This document shows, piece by piece, positions 26,088 through 33,708 of a stretch of 33,932 nt of DNA (its first letter is position 1; each line of letters starts with the position of its first letter). The position numbers and the translations under genes were made by a program. The notes beneath the pieces are model-generated. The model was not told the origin of the DNA. It worked only from the letters and a program-made list of their open reading frames with translations, and did no database searches. This stretch comes from an uncultured Cellvibrio sp. (GTDB lineage Bacteria; Pseudomonadota; Gammaproteobacteria; Pseudomonadales; Cellvibrionaceae). Location of the stretch: the NCBI GenBank assembly GCA_946481735.1, contig CAMLOU010000030.1, positions 1-33,932 on the forward strand. Reading direction: 5' to 3'.

Positions 26088-26321
26088 CTAATCACTTTCT
26101 CCACCAATTTTTGGCAGAATACTTTCGAAATATTTAATAAGTACTTTCATTTGTTCATGGGTCACTGCTAGTGGGTATTGTCCCATGGCCGAGCGCAACA
26201 CGTCATGATGATCGATAAAGAAAATTTCGTTTTCGATGTAGGTTTGATATTCCACAATTGACATGTCTCGCATAGTCGGAATATCTGCTGCATCTTCGCT
26301 TACTTCTACTTTTAATTTCAT
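26088..26321 (-). CDS. Hypothetical protein downstream of the helicase gene
   Basis: 77 aa, acidic, with no transmembrane segment. It begins MKLKVEVSEDAADIPTMRDMS and contains VEYQTYIENEIFFIDHHDVLRSAM and a C-terminal KVLIKYFESILPKIGGE. AAGGTTAAAAT precedes the ATG. I recognise no family. It follows the next small gene by 46 bases in the same direction as the OLD/helicase operon. Confidence 0.6.
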   Translation of the reverse strand: MKLKVEVSEDAADIPTMRDMSIVEYQTYIENEIFFIDHHDVLRSAMGQYPLAVTHEQMKVLIKYFESILPKIGGESD

Positions 26322-26367
26322 ATTTTAACCTTTTTTTTGTCTAGTATCAGTTAAGCCAACTTATCGC

Positions 26368-26607
26368 TTAATTTCCATAAAGCTTTTCTGCCGCCCAAGT
26401 TTCAAAGCGCATTACATCCTTTTCTGGATCGCCCATTGCCCAAGTAAACCGCTTTGAATTAACATTAGGATCTAGATCCGGAAATACTCGCTGAGCTTCG
26501 AATAAGTTTTCAAACCTCTGACTTCCCATTCCACTAGATGTCAGTTGCGCATTCTCCACACCACAAACAATTACATTTGTGTAAGGATTCCATAGTTTTT
26601 TTGCCAT
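26368..26607 (-). CDS. Hypothetical protein immediately downstream of the helicase gene
   Basis: 79 aa. MAKKLWNPYTNVIVCGVENAQL is followed by RFENLFEAQRVFPDLDPNVNSKRF and FETWAAEKLYGN; the protein is soluble. AGGAGAG lies about 8 nt before the ATG, a good site that supports real translation. It starts 160 bases after the helicase stop codon. No family recognised. Its position suggests either an accessory of the OLD/helicase pair or an independent passenger. Confidence 0.65.
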   Translation of the reverse strand: MAKKLWNPYTNVIVCGVENAQLTSSGMGSQRFENLFEAQRVFPDLDPNVNSKRFTWAMGDPEKDVMRFETWAAEKLYGN

Positions 26608-26766
26608 TCTAAATTCTCTCCTATTTGCAGTTGCTTAATACCCACTAAACGGCAGTTTTTAGGTTGCATTTCTTAATATATTTTTCCAAGTTTTAATACG
26701 CTGTTTGACCAAAAGAGAAAGTACGAGCCTACTAACAATAAGTTAGAATGACAGTGAAGACCAATA

Positions 26767-28626
26767 CTACAATGTGACAATCTCTTCTTCTGTAAACCAT
26801 TCCTGCCTTAAGGCATTTTCTTTCACTTTATTAGGTTCACTGGTGTACGCGATGATCGCCAGACTTTCTTCTGCTCGACTGCAAGTCACATAAAATAAAC
26901 GTCTAGTGCGTTCAATACTGGTCTCTTTGCCATTTGCCTGATTATCAATGTCTGCTTTTGTAGGGGTCTTAGCACCGAATAACTTTTCATAACTAAATAA
27001 AAAGCCGCGAGCCTCCTCATCATCGAGAATCACCATGACACGAGGAAATTCGAGTCCTTTGATACCCTGATGCGTGCCAAAACGCGATTTATCGGAGATA
27101 TATTGCACATAGCTTTTGAATTCATTAAAGCTCAATGCTAATGCTTTATCCCAAGCATCAATAATGGGGTCAGTATCATCTTCAGCTAGTTCAAAGTCTT
27201 TTTCCTGCCTGTCTGCAATAGCGGTTAGAATGTCGGGCACTTTAAATAGGCCACTACGGTTAGTTTCTTTGAGAATATTTTGTAGCGTTGGGTTCGAATC
27301 GTTTTCCCATAGGGCATAAAGTGCATCTACTGCTTCCTTGGCTTTTTTTAATTCGGTTTTAGGGTTTTCACTATGTTCAAATTGTTCCTTGAACATTAAT
27401 GGAGAATATTTGTTGAGTATTTTGGATATAGCAAATTGATTATTAACTTCCAAGCTATTAATAAGTGGCAGTATTTTTTCAGAAAAAAAAGTTATGCCAG
27501 ATAAAGTTCCATCTAATAGGCCGGTTTTTAGCTTGTCGACGTTGTATAGGGCATTGAAGAAGTTTGAGAATCCACCACGTTGCGCTGCCATATGGTGCTC
27601 TAAGGTAAGGATTTTGTTTTCGTTTGAGTCCGTCCATAGTTTATCGTTCGTAAACTCAACCATTTTTTTGCAAACAGTATCTTCAAATGCCGCTTTATCA
27701 ATGGATTGTCTGGTATCTGCTATGAATAGCCTTACAAAGCCTTCATTTTTTTTAACAGGTTCTTGCAAGTTTTGATCAACGTCCTTCCGAATTTTATTGA
27801 TTAGCTTAACGACTCGACGTGGGCATCTGTAATTGTAGATTTTCTTCGGTGTCAGCCAGTCATCAGGTAATGGAACAAGCCCTAGATCCTCTTTTCCATC
27901 CATATAGATACGCTGCATGATATCGCCAAAAAGCCCAAGTGAAAATTGAGCTTTATGTATTCGCTGAACTGAAAAAAGCGCATCGATTAATTCTTTTTTT
28001 GTGTCTTGGCTTTCATCTACAAGTAAGACTGGAAACTTACGAGTCAAGATTTTTTGAAGAAGTGGGCGGCTTGATAGTAATTCCGCCGTTAATGCTAGCA
28101 CCTCAGCATGATTCAGAGAATCTTTGCCCGAGTTCTCTCCATTAGGGTTATAGGTAAATTTTCGAACAGTGCTTAGTGATTCCAGCCGTTTGCGTTTAGA
28201 CGCTATTTGCCGAGGCCTATCTTCAGCAGCCTTCGATCCCGCCCGCCCTTTGCTTTGTGCTACTTCAAGCTCATTAATATCCTTTTGAAGTCGCACTCCA
28301 AGCAACGCTTTAATATCATATGTATATGGCTTAATAAGCTCCCAAGAAAAGCTATGAATGGTTAATACATTGAATGCTGGATCGAACTCCAATCGCCGCT
28401 TAATTTCATCACATGCTGCATTGGTATAAGTGATAATTGCCACTTGTTGTGCATTGGTTCGTAAGCGATAAATATTATTTTCACGAAACCGTTTTAATAC
28501 TTCAACCAATGAGCGAGTTTTACCTGACCCTGCACCGGCAAAAAGAAAAAAGCTTTTAGGCTTGTCGAGGTCTAGACAGCTGTAAATTTCATCATCAACA
28601 GCTTTTGTGTCGATTACATCTGTCAT
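26767..28626 (-). CDS. UvrD/Rep-like superfamily 1 helicase, GajB-like
   Basis: 619 aa with all main SF1A motifs: Walker A GAGSGKT (31-37), motif Ia AIITYTNAACDEIKRR (64-78), motif II LLVDESQDT (201-209), motif III GLFGDIMQRIY (231-241), motif V FGTHQGIKGLEFPRVMV (516-532) and motif VI RRLFYVTCSRAEESL (575-589). In Gabija the GajB helicase acts with the GajA nuclease and senses nucleotide or DNA-end signals. Its start overlaps the OLD gene stop as ATGA, so the two are translationally coupled. Classical GajB is about 490 aa, so this one is longer, with extra sequence around residues 110-170 and 340-500. The region is AT-rich compared with the flanks. Confidence 0.88.
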   Translation of the reverse strand: MTDVIDTKAVDDEIYSCLDLDKPKSFFLFAGAGSGKTRSLVEVLKRFRENNIYRLRTNAQQVAIITYTNAACDEIKRRLEFDPAFNVLTIHSFSWELIKPYTYDIKALLGVRLQKDINELEVAQSKGRAGSKAAEDRPRQIASKRKRLESLSTVRKFTYNPNGENSGKDSLNHAEVLALTAELLSSRPLLQKILTRKFPVLLVDESQDTKKELIDALFSVQRIHKAQFSLGLFGDIMQRIYMDGKEDLGLVPLPDDWLTPKKIYNYRCPRRVVKLINKIRKDVDQNLQEPVKKNEGFVRLFIADTRQSIDKAAFEDTVCKKMVEFTNDKLWTDSNENKILTLEHHMAAQRGGFSNFFNALYNVDKLKTGLLDGTLSGITFFSEKILPLINSLEVNNQFAISKILNKYSPLMFKEQFEHSENPKTELKKAKEAVDALYALWENDSNPTLQNILKETNRSGLFKVPDILTAIADRQEKDFELAEDDTDPIIDAWDKALALSFNEFKSYVQYISDKSRFGTHQGIKGLEFPRVMVILDDEEARGFLFSYEKLFGAKTPTKADIDNQANGKETSIERTRRLFYVTCSRAEESLAIIAYTSEPNKVKENALRQEWFTEEEIVTL

Positions 28627-30899
28627 TGCTCGCTCTCCGACATAACTAACGACGAAGTTCCCAACGATGCGTCATTAATTAACATAGTATTAAGCCAATC
28701 AAGACCTTCCTTAATATAAGCAGGGGGTTTAAGTAAATTGGGCTCTGTGGTGTAAAGCAATTCCAGAGCCATTTCAGCCTTCTTAGCATTCTTGCCAAGC
28801 GCAACAAACATGTCCTCACAGGCCTCATCGAGCGTTGCTTTGTTAACGGCATCGGCCATTTTCTTTACGAGGCCTTTGCTATCCGTTATCGCTTTAAACA
28901 TCGTGAGATTTTCCAGTACTAAAGCGTCTTCAAACGTATATGGAATAGCTTCTTCATTTTTTCCTGAGATATATTGAATCTTTGTAAGACACGGATACGC
29001 TACCCTAACCAATCCTTCGTCAGTTGTTTTTTCTTTGTGCGTTGCGTTCAAGACTTCATCTAAAGTAGATTTTTCTGGAGCCCAACTTTTTAATGTATCG
29101 TTTCTCGTTCTAAGATTTTTGCCCTTCTTTGGTCGAGCTTTACCAGTAGATTCTTTCTCAATTGAGTCGAGGTCTGTGATAACAAGCGTTGGAATACCCA
29201 AGGCCTTAATTAGCGGACGTAATCTGTGCGCGTGGCTGCCGCCGATCTCCAAAAGAGAGATATAGCTTCTCTCTAACTCTGGATAATAATTTCTAATGAA
29301 GTGGGGAACCAACATCCGCTCCACCGGCCCTTCGACAAGAATTGCAGCATCAGCAAAAAATAAGTCGCAGTGTGTAGTTTTTAAGTAGCGACTCGCAAAC
29401 TTCGATGTATCAGTTCCGCTACCAAATATTGTGCTCATGCTCATGACTAAGGCACATGGTATTTCTAACTCGCTTGCCAGCAGTTTTCTCCGAAAATAGC
29501 GCAATCCAGTAAAGTCTGTCTCATGCGCTATGTGACTAGAATGCGTACTCACCACCATCTGGCTAGAAAATTGCGGTTTTTCCCCTAACTCGGATTGATT
29601 GCGCAATACGCCATATGCCTTCTTAATAAAAACCTGCTGCACTTGGGCGTGTAGGTGTGCTTCTGGCTCTTCAATGAGCATTAAGTGCAAAGGCTCTATA
29701 GGCGTATTACCAATTTTATCCCGCTTACCTACTTTTCCAACACGCATCCATTCATCACGAAAGCGGATCAGATTAAAAATCATGGAGATCAGGTTTTGGT
29801 AGCCTAAACCGTTATATTTTTCGGGTAAACATAGGTCGTTGACCGATGGATCTTCACTGCGAACAACTTTAAACTGAACGGCTGAGTCATGATTTAACCC
29901 TTCAACAGGGTTCACTTTACTTGACAGTAAAATTTGTGGATCACTAAACCCTGGGTAATTCAGACCTTCAAGTTCGCCAATGGCGACACTAAAGCTGCTC
30001 TTCAATTTCTGATCGAACGCTGTTCTCGCAGCCTCCATGGCCTCAAGTGCATCCAAATCACTTGCTTCCGGCAACTCGCTTGGGTCTAGATGCTCATTAA
30101 AGTAGTGTCTTAATTGCGAGGAGAGGCGGCGGTCGGTATTGGCAGTTCCTTCGCCTGAATTCGGATCAGAGAATCCTCTCTGAGCATTGATAATGTCAAT
30201 TTTGAACAGACCATCAAAAGGGTCACCTTCAAGTGGCTCCATTAATTCTGTAAACAACTGAGGTACATCTGAGTTTGCCTGCGCGGGGTCTAACACATAG
30301 GCGTTAACAGAGAAGAAGTCTTGCAGCTTTCTATCCAAAAAATCACGCATCGACTTAGGCCATAGGGTCAATGTCGATACAGATTCAATAATATCTTTAT
30401 TTTCTTTTATACTCTTGCGCGCAGTTAATGTTTCTTGGGCCGCTAAATACGCAGCCATATAGGATTTATAAAGTGCTTCTGGCGCTTCAGGATTTTTCGG
30501 TTCTAGAATTAATCTGACACCTAACAAACCGCCATCCCAATCTAAAGTAGGTAGGATGTGGCTAACGTAATGAATTTGTGATTCATCTACGTTAAGCCAA
30601 ACATCAATAGCCGGCAAATATGGACGCCAAATATTTAGAGATAGATTTGGTGGTTCTGTCGAAGCGCTAGTAACCCAGTCACTCGCAATTTTATTAATTG
30701 CTGCCCAATTAGATAATGTTATATCTGTAGTGCTTATTTCTCGGCGTTTTGATTTTTTTAAAAACATAATCAGCGCATCCATAGCGGAAGTTTTCCCACT
30801 ATTGTTTGCACCAACAAAAATTGTACTTTTACCAGACAGTTCTACACGACAGGTTTTTAATTTTCGAAAGTTTTGAATGTCAATATGGGAAATTTTCAA
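28623..30899 (-). CDS. OLD-family ATP-dependent endonuclease (AAA ATPase + TOPRIM), GajA-like
   Basis: 758 aa. An ABC/RecF-type ATPase is split by a long insertion: Walker A GANNSGKT (30-37), Walker B LMLIEEPEAHLH (406-417), and an H-loop STHSSHIAHE (451-460). A C-terminal TOPRIM nuclease follows, with Glu523 in ILVEGPVERML and the acidic DLDS at 576-579. This is class 2 OLD architecture (next to a UvrD-like helicase), the layout of Gabija GajA, though classical GajA is nearer 580 aa. The start is TTG 30899 with AAGGA about 8 nt upstream; MKISHIDIQNFRKLK is a normal OLD N-terminus, so nothing appears to be missing. Likely role: DNA cleavage during phage infection. Confidence 0.88.
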   Translation of the reverse strand: MKISHIDIQNFRKLKTCRVELSGKSTIFVGANNSGKTSAMDALIMFLKKSKRREISTTDITLSNWAAINKIASDWVTSASTEPPNLSLNIWRPYLPAIDVWLNVDESQIHYVSHILPTLDWDGGLLGVRLILEPKNPEAPEALYKSYMAAYLAAQETLTARKSIKENKDIIESVSTLTLWPKSMRDFLDRKLQDFFSVNAYVLDPAQANSDVPQLFTELMEPLEGDPFDGLFKIDIINAQRGFSDPNSGEGTANTDRRLSSQLRHYFNEHLDPSELPEASDLDALEAMEAARTAFDQKLKSSFSVAIGELEGLNYPGFSDPQILLSSKVNPVEGLNHDSAVQFKVVRSEDPSVNDLCLPEKYNGLGYQNLISMIFNLIRFRDEWMRVGKVGKRDKIGNTPIEPLHLMLIEEPEAHLHAQVQQVFIKKAYGVLRNQSELGEKPQFSSQMVVSTHSSHIAHETDFTGLRYFRRKLLASELEIPCALVMSMSTIFGSGTDTSKFASRYLKTTHCDLFFADAAILVEGPVERMLVPHFIRNYYPELERSYISLLEIGGSHAHRLRPLIKALGIPTLVITDLDSIEKESTGKARPKKGKNLRTRNDTLKSWAPEKSTLDEVLNATHKEKTTDEGLVRVAYPCLTKIQYISGKNEEAIPYTFEDALVLENLTMFKAITDSKGLVKKMADAVNKATLDEACEDMFVALGKNAKKAEMALELLYTTEPNLLKPPAYIKEGLDWLNTMLINDASLGTSSLVMSESEQ

Positions 30900-31348
30900 T
30901 TGGAAGATCCTTGTATCCTTTAGATTTCATGCAATGCTTTATTTTTTGCTAATCAGCAGATTCACTGATTTTTCGGGTTCATACCTATGTCCACTTTGGG
31001 CACAAAGCAGCCCCTAAAACTCACCCATAAGCCAAAAGCCAGCTAGCCCTTATAGGGCCCACTGATCATCTAGCCTTGCTGGCATATAAACGTCGGGGAA
31101 TACAATCGTGGGGAAGGCGGCATAAAGAAAGTCACAAACCAATCATTCCCTTTTTCCCTGTTACGCGTTATTGCTTGCGAAGGTCTTGCTGTAGTGCCCG
31201 GCAATAATTTCTGTATTAAAGCTCATGGAAGACTCTTGCGCCAGCGGGTTGCGGATTTTTTTCAGAATTCTTTCGCATGGGTTTATTGGTTTTAATGCGG
31301 GATGTTTTGGGGGAAAGTCAATTACGCGGTATTACACGGCAGGTGTAT
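30900..31348. other. Non-coding right flank of the accessory block
   Basis: I see no convincing gene in this ~450-base stretch. Just upstream of the OLD gene, TTTGCTAAT (30945-30953) repeats exactly the arm of the XRE operator and lies in a small palindrome TGCT-AATC-AGCA. The imperfect inverted-repeat arm follows at 30983-31008, then a short GCCCT-TAT-AGGGC hairpin (31046-31058). No tRNA, attachment site or transposase is evident. Confidence 0.5.
30983..31008. repeat. Right arm of the imperfect inverted repeat bracketing the OLD/helicase block
   Basis: ATGTCCACTTTGGG (30987-31000) is the core. It is the partner of 26042-26067; together they bracket the OLD gene, the helicase gene and the two small ORFs. 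Confidence 0.35.
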
Positions 31349-31381
31349 TGTCGGATTGCGCCTTTGGCTAATCCGACCTAC
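31349..31381. repeat. GTCGGATTG/CTAATCCGAC palindromic repeat at the right boundary
   Basis: A copy with one G-T type mismatch in the arms lies just after the stop codon end of the VOC gene at 31401. It is the first copy after the AT-rich block, marking the return to the background sequence. Confidence 0.8.
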
Positions 31382-31400
31382 AGGGTGGTGGAATGGCGTT

Positions 31401-31808
31401 TTAAATTTGCCCTGGATGCTGCCAGCTCTTGTACACCGCTTCCAGGCTGTAGCCATCGGGGTCAAATACATTGGCTGCAAAATAACGCGGGTCGTAATGC
31501 AGGCGGGCGCCGGGTGCGCCGTTGTCGTGGGCACCGGCGTCCATGGCGGCGCGGTAAAAATCCTTAACCTCTTGTTCACTCTTGGCAACAAAACCGATAT
31601 GCGCCGCTTGTGCATCCGCCTTGCCGGCCCGCAGCCAAAAAAAGACGCGGCCATTACAGCCAAAGCCTTTCAAGTCCGGATGCCCGGGCGGCCCTTGTTC
31701 GCCGTCGTAATCCACTACATGGTGAATGCCCAAAGGTTTTAGGGCCTGTTCATAAAATGCAATGGAGCGTTTGAGGTCACTGACGCTGATAAAAATGTGA
31801 TCGAGCAT
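31401..31808 (-). CDS. VOC (glyoxalase-like) protein
   Basis: 135 aa from ATG 31808. MLDHIFISVSDLKRSIAFYEQAL opens the first VOC unit; the likely metal positions are His4, His in AQAAHIGFVA and Glu in DPDGYSLEAVYKS. Close to many uncharacterised Gram-negative VOC proteins. The frame opens at 31865, but the first 19 codons overlap the SDR gene; AAAGG before 31808 and the domain start support the shorter form. It is 16 bases downstream of the SDR gene and probably co-transcribed with it. Confidence 0.88.
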   Translation of the reverse strand: MLDHIFISVSDLKRSIAFYEQALKPLGIHHVVDYDGEQGPPGHPDLKGFGCNGRVFFWLRAGKADAQAAHIGFVAKSEQEVKDFYRAAMDAGAHDNGAPGARLHYDPRYFAANVFDPDGYSLEAVYKSWQHPGQI

Positions 31809-31824
31809 ATGGCTGCCTTTTACG

Positions 31825-32577
31825 TTAAATATAAAACCCACCAGCCACTTCGATGCGCTGAGCATTTATCCAGTTGCTATCTTCCGACAATAACACCGCA
31901 ACCACTTTACCGACGTCATCAGGCTCGCCCACGCGGCCCAGCGCGGTTTCGTTCGCCAGGGCTTGTGCAAATTCAGGGTTTTTATCCAGCGCGCTGTCGG
32001 CCAGCTCGGTGCGAATAGCGCCGGGGGAAATGCTGTTTACCTGAATTCCCCGCGTGCCTAATTCTTTGGCAAGGCAGCGAGTGACAATATCCATCGCACC
32101 TTTGCACGCCGCATAAGGCGCCGTGCCCGCAAAAATCACGCGCGTCGTTGCGCTGGTGATGTTAATGATTTTGCTGTTGTCCGCGAGTAACGGTAGCAAG
32201 GTTTGGGTGAGGAAAAAGGGGCCTTTGAAATGTACGTTGATCATCTGGTCAAAATAGCCTTCCGTGACATCGGCGATCATACTGAAACCACCGATGCCGG
32301 CGTTATTCACCAGGTAATCGATACGGTCGCGTTGCCATTTTTGTTGCACGAGGGCTTGCAGATTTCTCGCAAACGACGCGAAGCTCTCCACATGGCCAAC
32401 ATCCAGTTGCAAGGCCGCTGCGCTACCGCCGGCGCGCTCAATGTCGGCCACCAAAGCGTTGGCCTGTTCTTTCCCGTGTAAATACGTGACCACTACCGCG
32501 ATATTGCGCGCGGCAAGTTGTAAGGCGGCGCTGCGGCCTATGCCGCGGCTGGCTCCGGTAATTAAAGCGATTTTCAT
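31825..32577 (-). CDS. Short-chain dehydrogenase/reductase (SDR, FabG-like)
   Basis: 250-aa cytosolic NAD(P)-dependent oxidoreductase of classical SDR type: cofactor motif TGASRGIG (7-14), NNAG (91-94), Ser142 in NITSATT, and the Tyr155-x-x-x-Lys159 pair in PYAACKG. Near the end, GRVGEPDDVGKVVAVLLSED and the VAGGFYI finish are typical. Several in-frame ATGs precede it; AGGAG lies 6 nt before 32577, which gives MKIALITGASRGIG, the natural start. The divergent AraC gene is the probable regulator. The substrate is unknown. Confidence 0.92.
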   Translation of the reverse strand: MKIALITGASRGIGRSAALQLAARNIAVVVTYLHGKEQANALVADIERAGGSAAALQLDVGHVESFASFARNLQALVQQKWQRDRIDYLVNNAGIGGFSMIADVTEGYFDQMINVHFKGPFFLTQTLLPLLADNSKIINITSATTRVIFAGTAPYAACKGAMDIVTRCLAKELGTRGIQVNSISPGAIRTELADSALDKNPEFAQALANETALGRVGEPDDVGKVVAVLLSEDSNWINAQRIEVAGGFYI

Positions 32578-32752
32578 CATAAACTCCTGCATCATAGTCA
32601 AGGTCGTGCGACAAACTGTTATGCCGGTGGGCCGCGTAAAAGCCGCACCCGGCGAACAGGGTTTATGATATTTTTACGGCGCCTTGCGGCGTTATCGCAT
32701 TACCGCCGGAGTCTTGCCTAATCCTGCTTATACCACTATCCGTGAGTATCCA

Positions 32753-33631
32753 ATGACCCATAGTTCATTAGAACAGCTGTGCAACCTGGTGAATCGAGCG
32801 GAGCCGCGCCGAACGGAGACCGGCATTCCGCGCCTAGCGATGGTGAAGGGGGAGATTCCTGCGCACAAACTGGCCGCCGTGTATGAGCCGATGATTAATC
32901 TCGTGGTGCAAGGCAGCAAGATACTGACGATTGGCGAGCAGGTGTTGCACTACAATCCCGCGAGTTATTTTGTGATGTCGGTGGATCTGCCCGCGACCGG
33001 TAAGGTGGTTGCCGCCAGCCCGGACAAACCCTACATGGCGATCAGCCTGACTATCAGCGCTGCCGTCGTTGCAGAAATGATGGTAAACGACCCGAAGCTG
33101 CCGGTTCCCGATGAGGCGCGCGGGTTTTCCGTGTGTGCCATGAATGACCGTTTGATGGATGCCTGGTGCCGGTTATTGCAGTTGATGGATACTCCGCAAG
33201 ACATCCCCGCCCTTGCGCCACTGTATGAGCGTGAATTGCTGTACCTGGTGTTGCAGGGGCCGCAAGGGTGGTTATTGCAGGAAATTGCCAGCGCCGGTAG
33301 CGCGCTGACGAGAATTCACAAATCCATCCAATGGATTCGCCAGCACTATCACCAGACGCTGCCAGTTGAACAATTGGCGGATGTCGCCGGCATGAGCGCA
33401 TCGGCGTTTCATCGCCACTTCAAACACATTACCGACCTGAGCCCGTTGCAATATCAAAAGCAAATGCGCTTGCTTGAAGCCCGTCGGCTGTTGTTGGAAA
33501 ACCAGCAGGGCGCGGGCGATATTGCCTATCAAGTCGGTTATGAAAGTCCGTCGCAATTCAGCCGTGAATATGCGCGTTTTTTCGGATTGCCGCCGCGCCA
33601 GGATGCGTTACGTTTAAAAGCCTTTTCCTGA
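32753..33631 (+). CDS. AraC family regulator (AraC_N type, YqhC-like)
   Basis: 292 aa from ATG 32753. The N-terminal domain has the AraC_N features of the E. coli YqhC group (ETGIPRLAMVKGEIPAHKLA, EPMINLVVQGSK, NPASYFVMSVDLPATG). The C-terminal double HTH contains LPVEQLADVAGMSASAFHRHFKHIT and GAGDIAYQVGYESPSQFSREYARFFGLPP. Regulators of this group typically sit divergent from the aldehyde or ketone reductase they control, exactly as with the SDR gene here across 175 bases. The in-frame extension upstream to 32684 lacks domain similarity. Confidence 0.92.
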   Translation: MTHSSLEQLCNLVNRAEPRRTETGIPRLAMVKGEIPAHKLAAVYEPMINLVVQGSKILTIGEQVLHYNPASYFVMSVDLPATGKVVAASPDKPYMAISLTISAAVVAEMMVNDPKLPVPDEARGFSVCAMNDRLMDAWCRLLQLMDTPQDIPALAPLYERELLYLVLQGPQGWLLQEIASAGSALTRIHKSIQWIRQHYHQTLPVEQLADVAGMSASAFHRHFKHITDLSPLQYQKQMRLLEARRLLLENQQGAGDIAYQVGYESPSQFSREYARFFGLPPRQDALRLKAFS

Positions 33632-33654
33632 CGCTTGGCATGCGTCGGCAGGTT

Positions 33655-33687
33655 TGTCGGATTACGCCGATGGCTAATCCGACCTAC
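33655..33687. repeat. GTCGGATTA-type palindromic repeat
   Basis: A full copy with perfect TGTCGGATTA / TAATCCGAC arms lies in the convergent gap between the AraC gene and the partial stress-protein gene. Confidence 0.85.
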
Positions 33688-33708
33688 GGGTGGGGCGTGC
33701 GCTGCGGA

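Noticed and set aside
24600..31348. Prophage, insertion sequence, CRISPR array or tRNA-linked integration site
   Set aside because: No integrase, transposase, phage structural gene, regularly spaced repeats or tRNA could be found by reading either strand.
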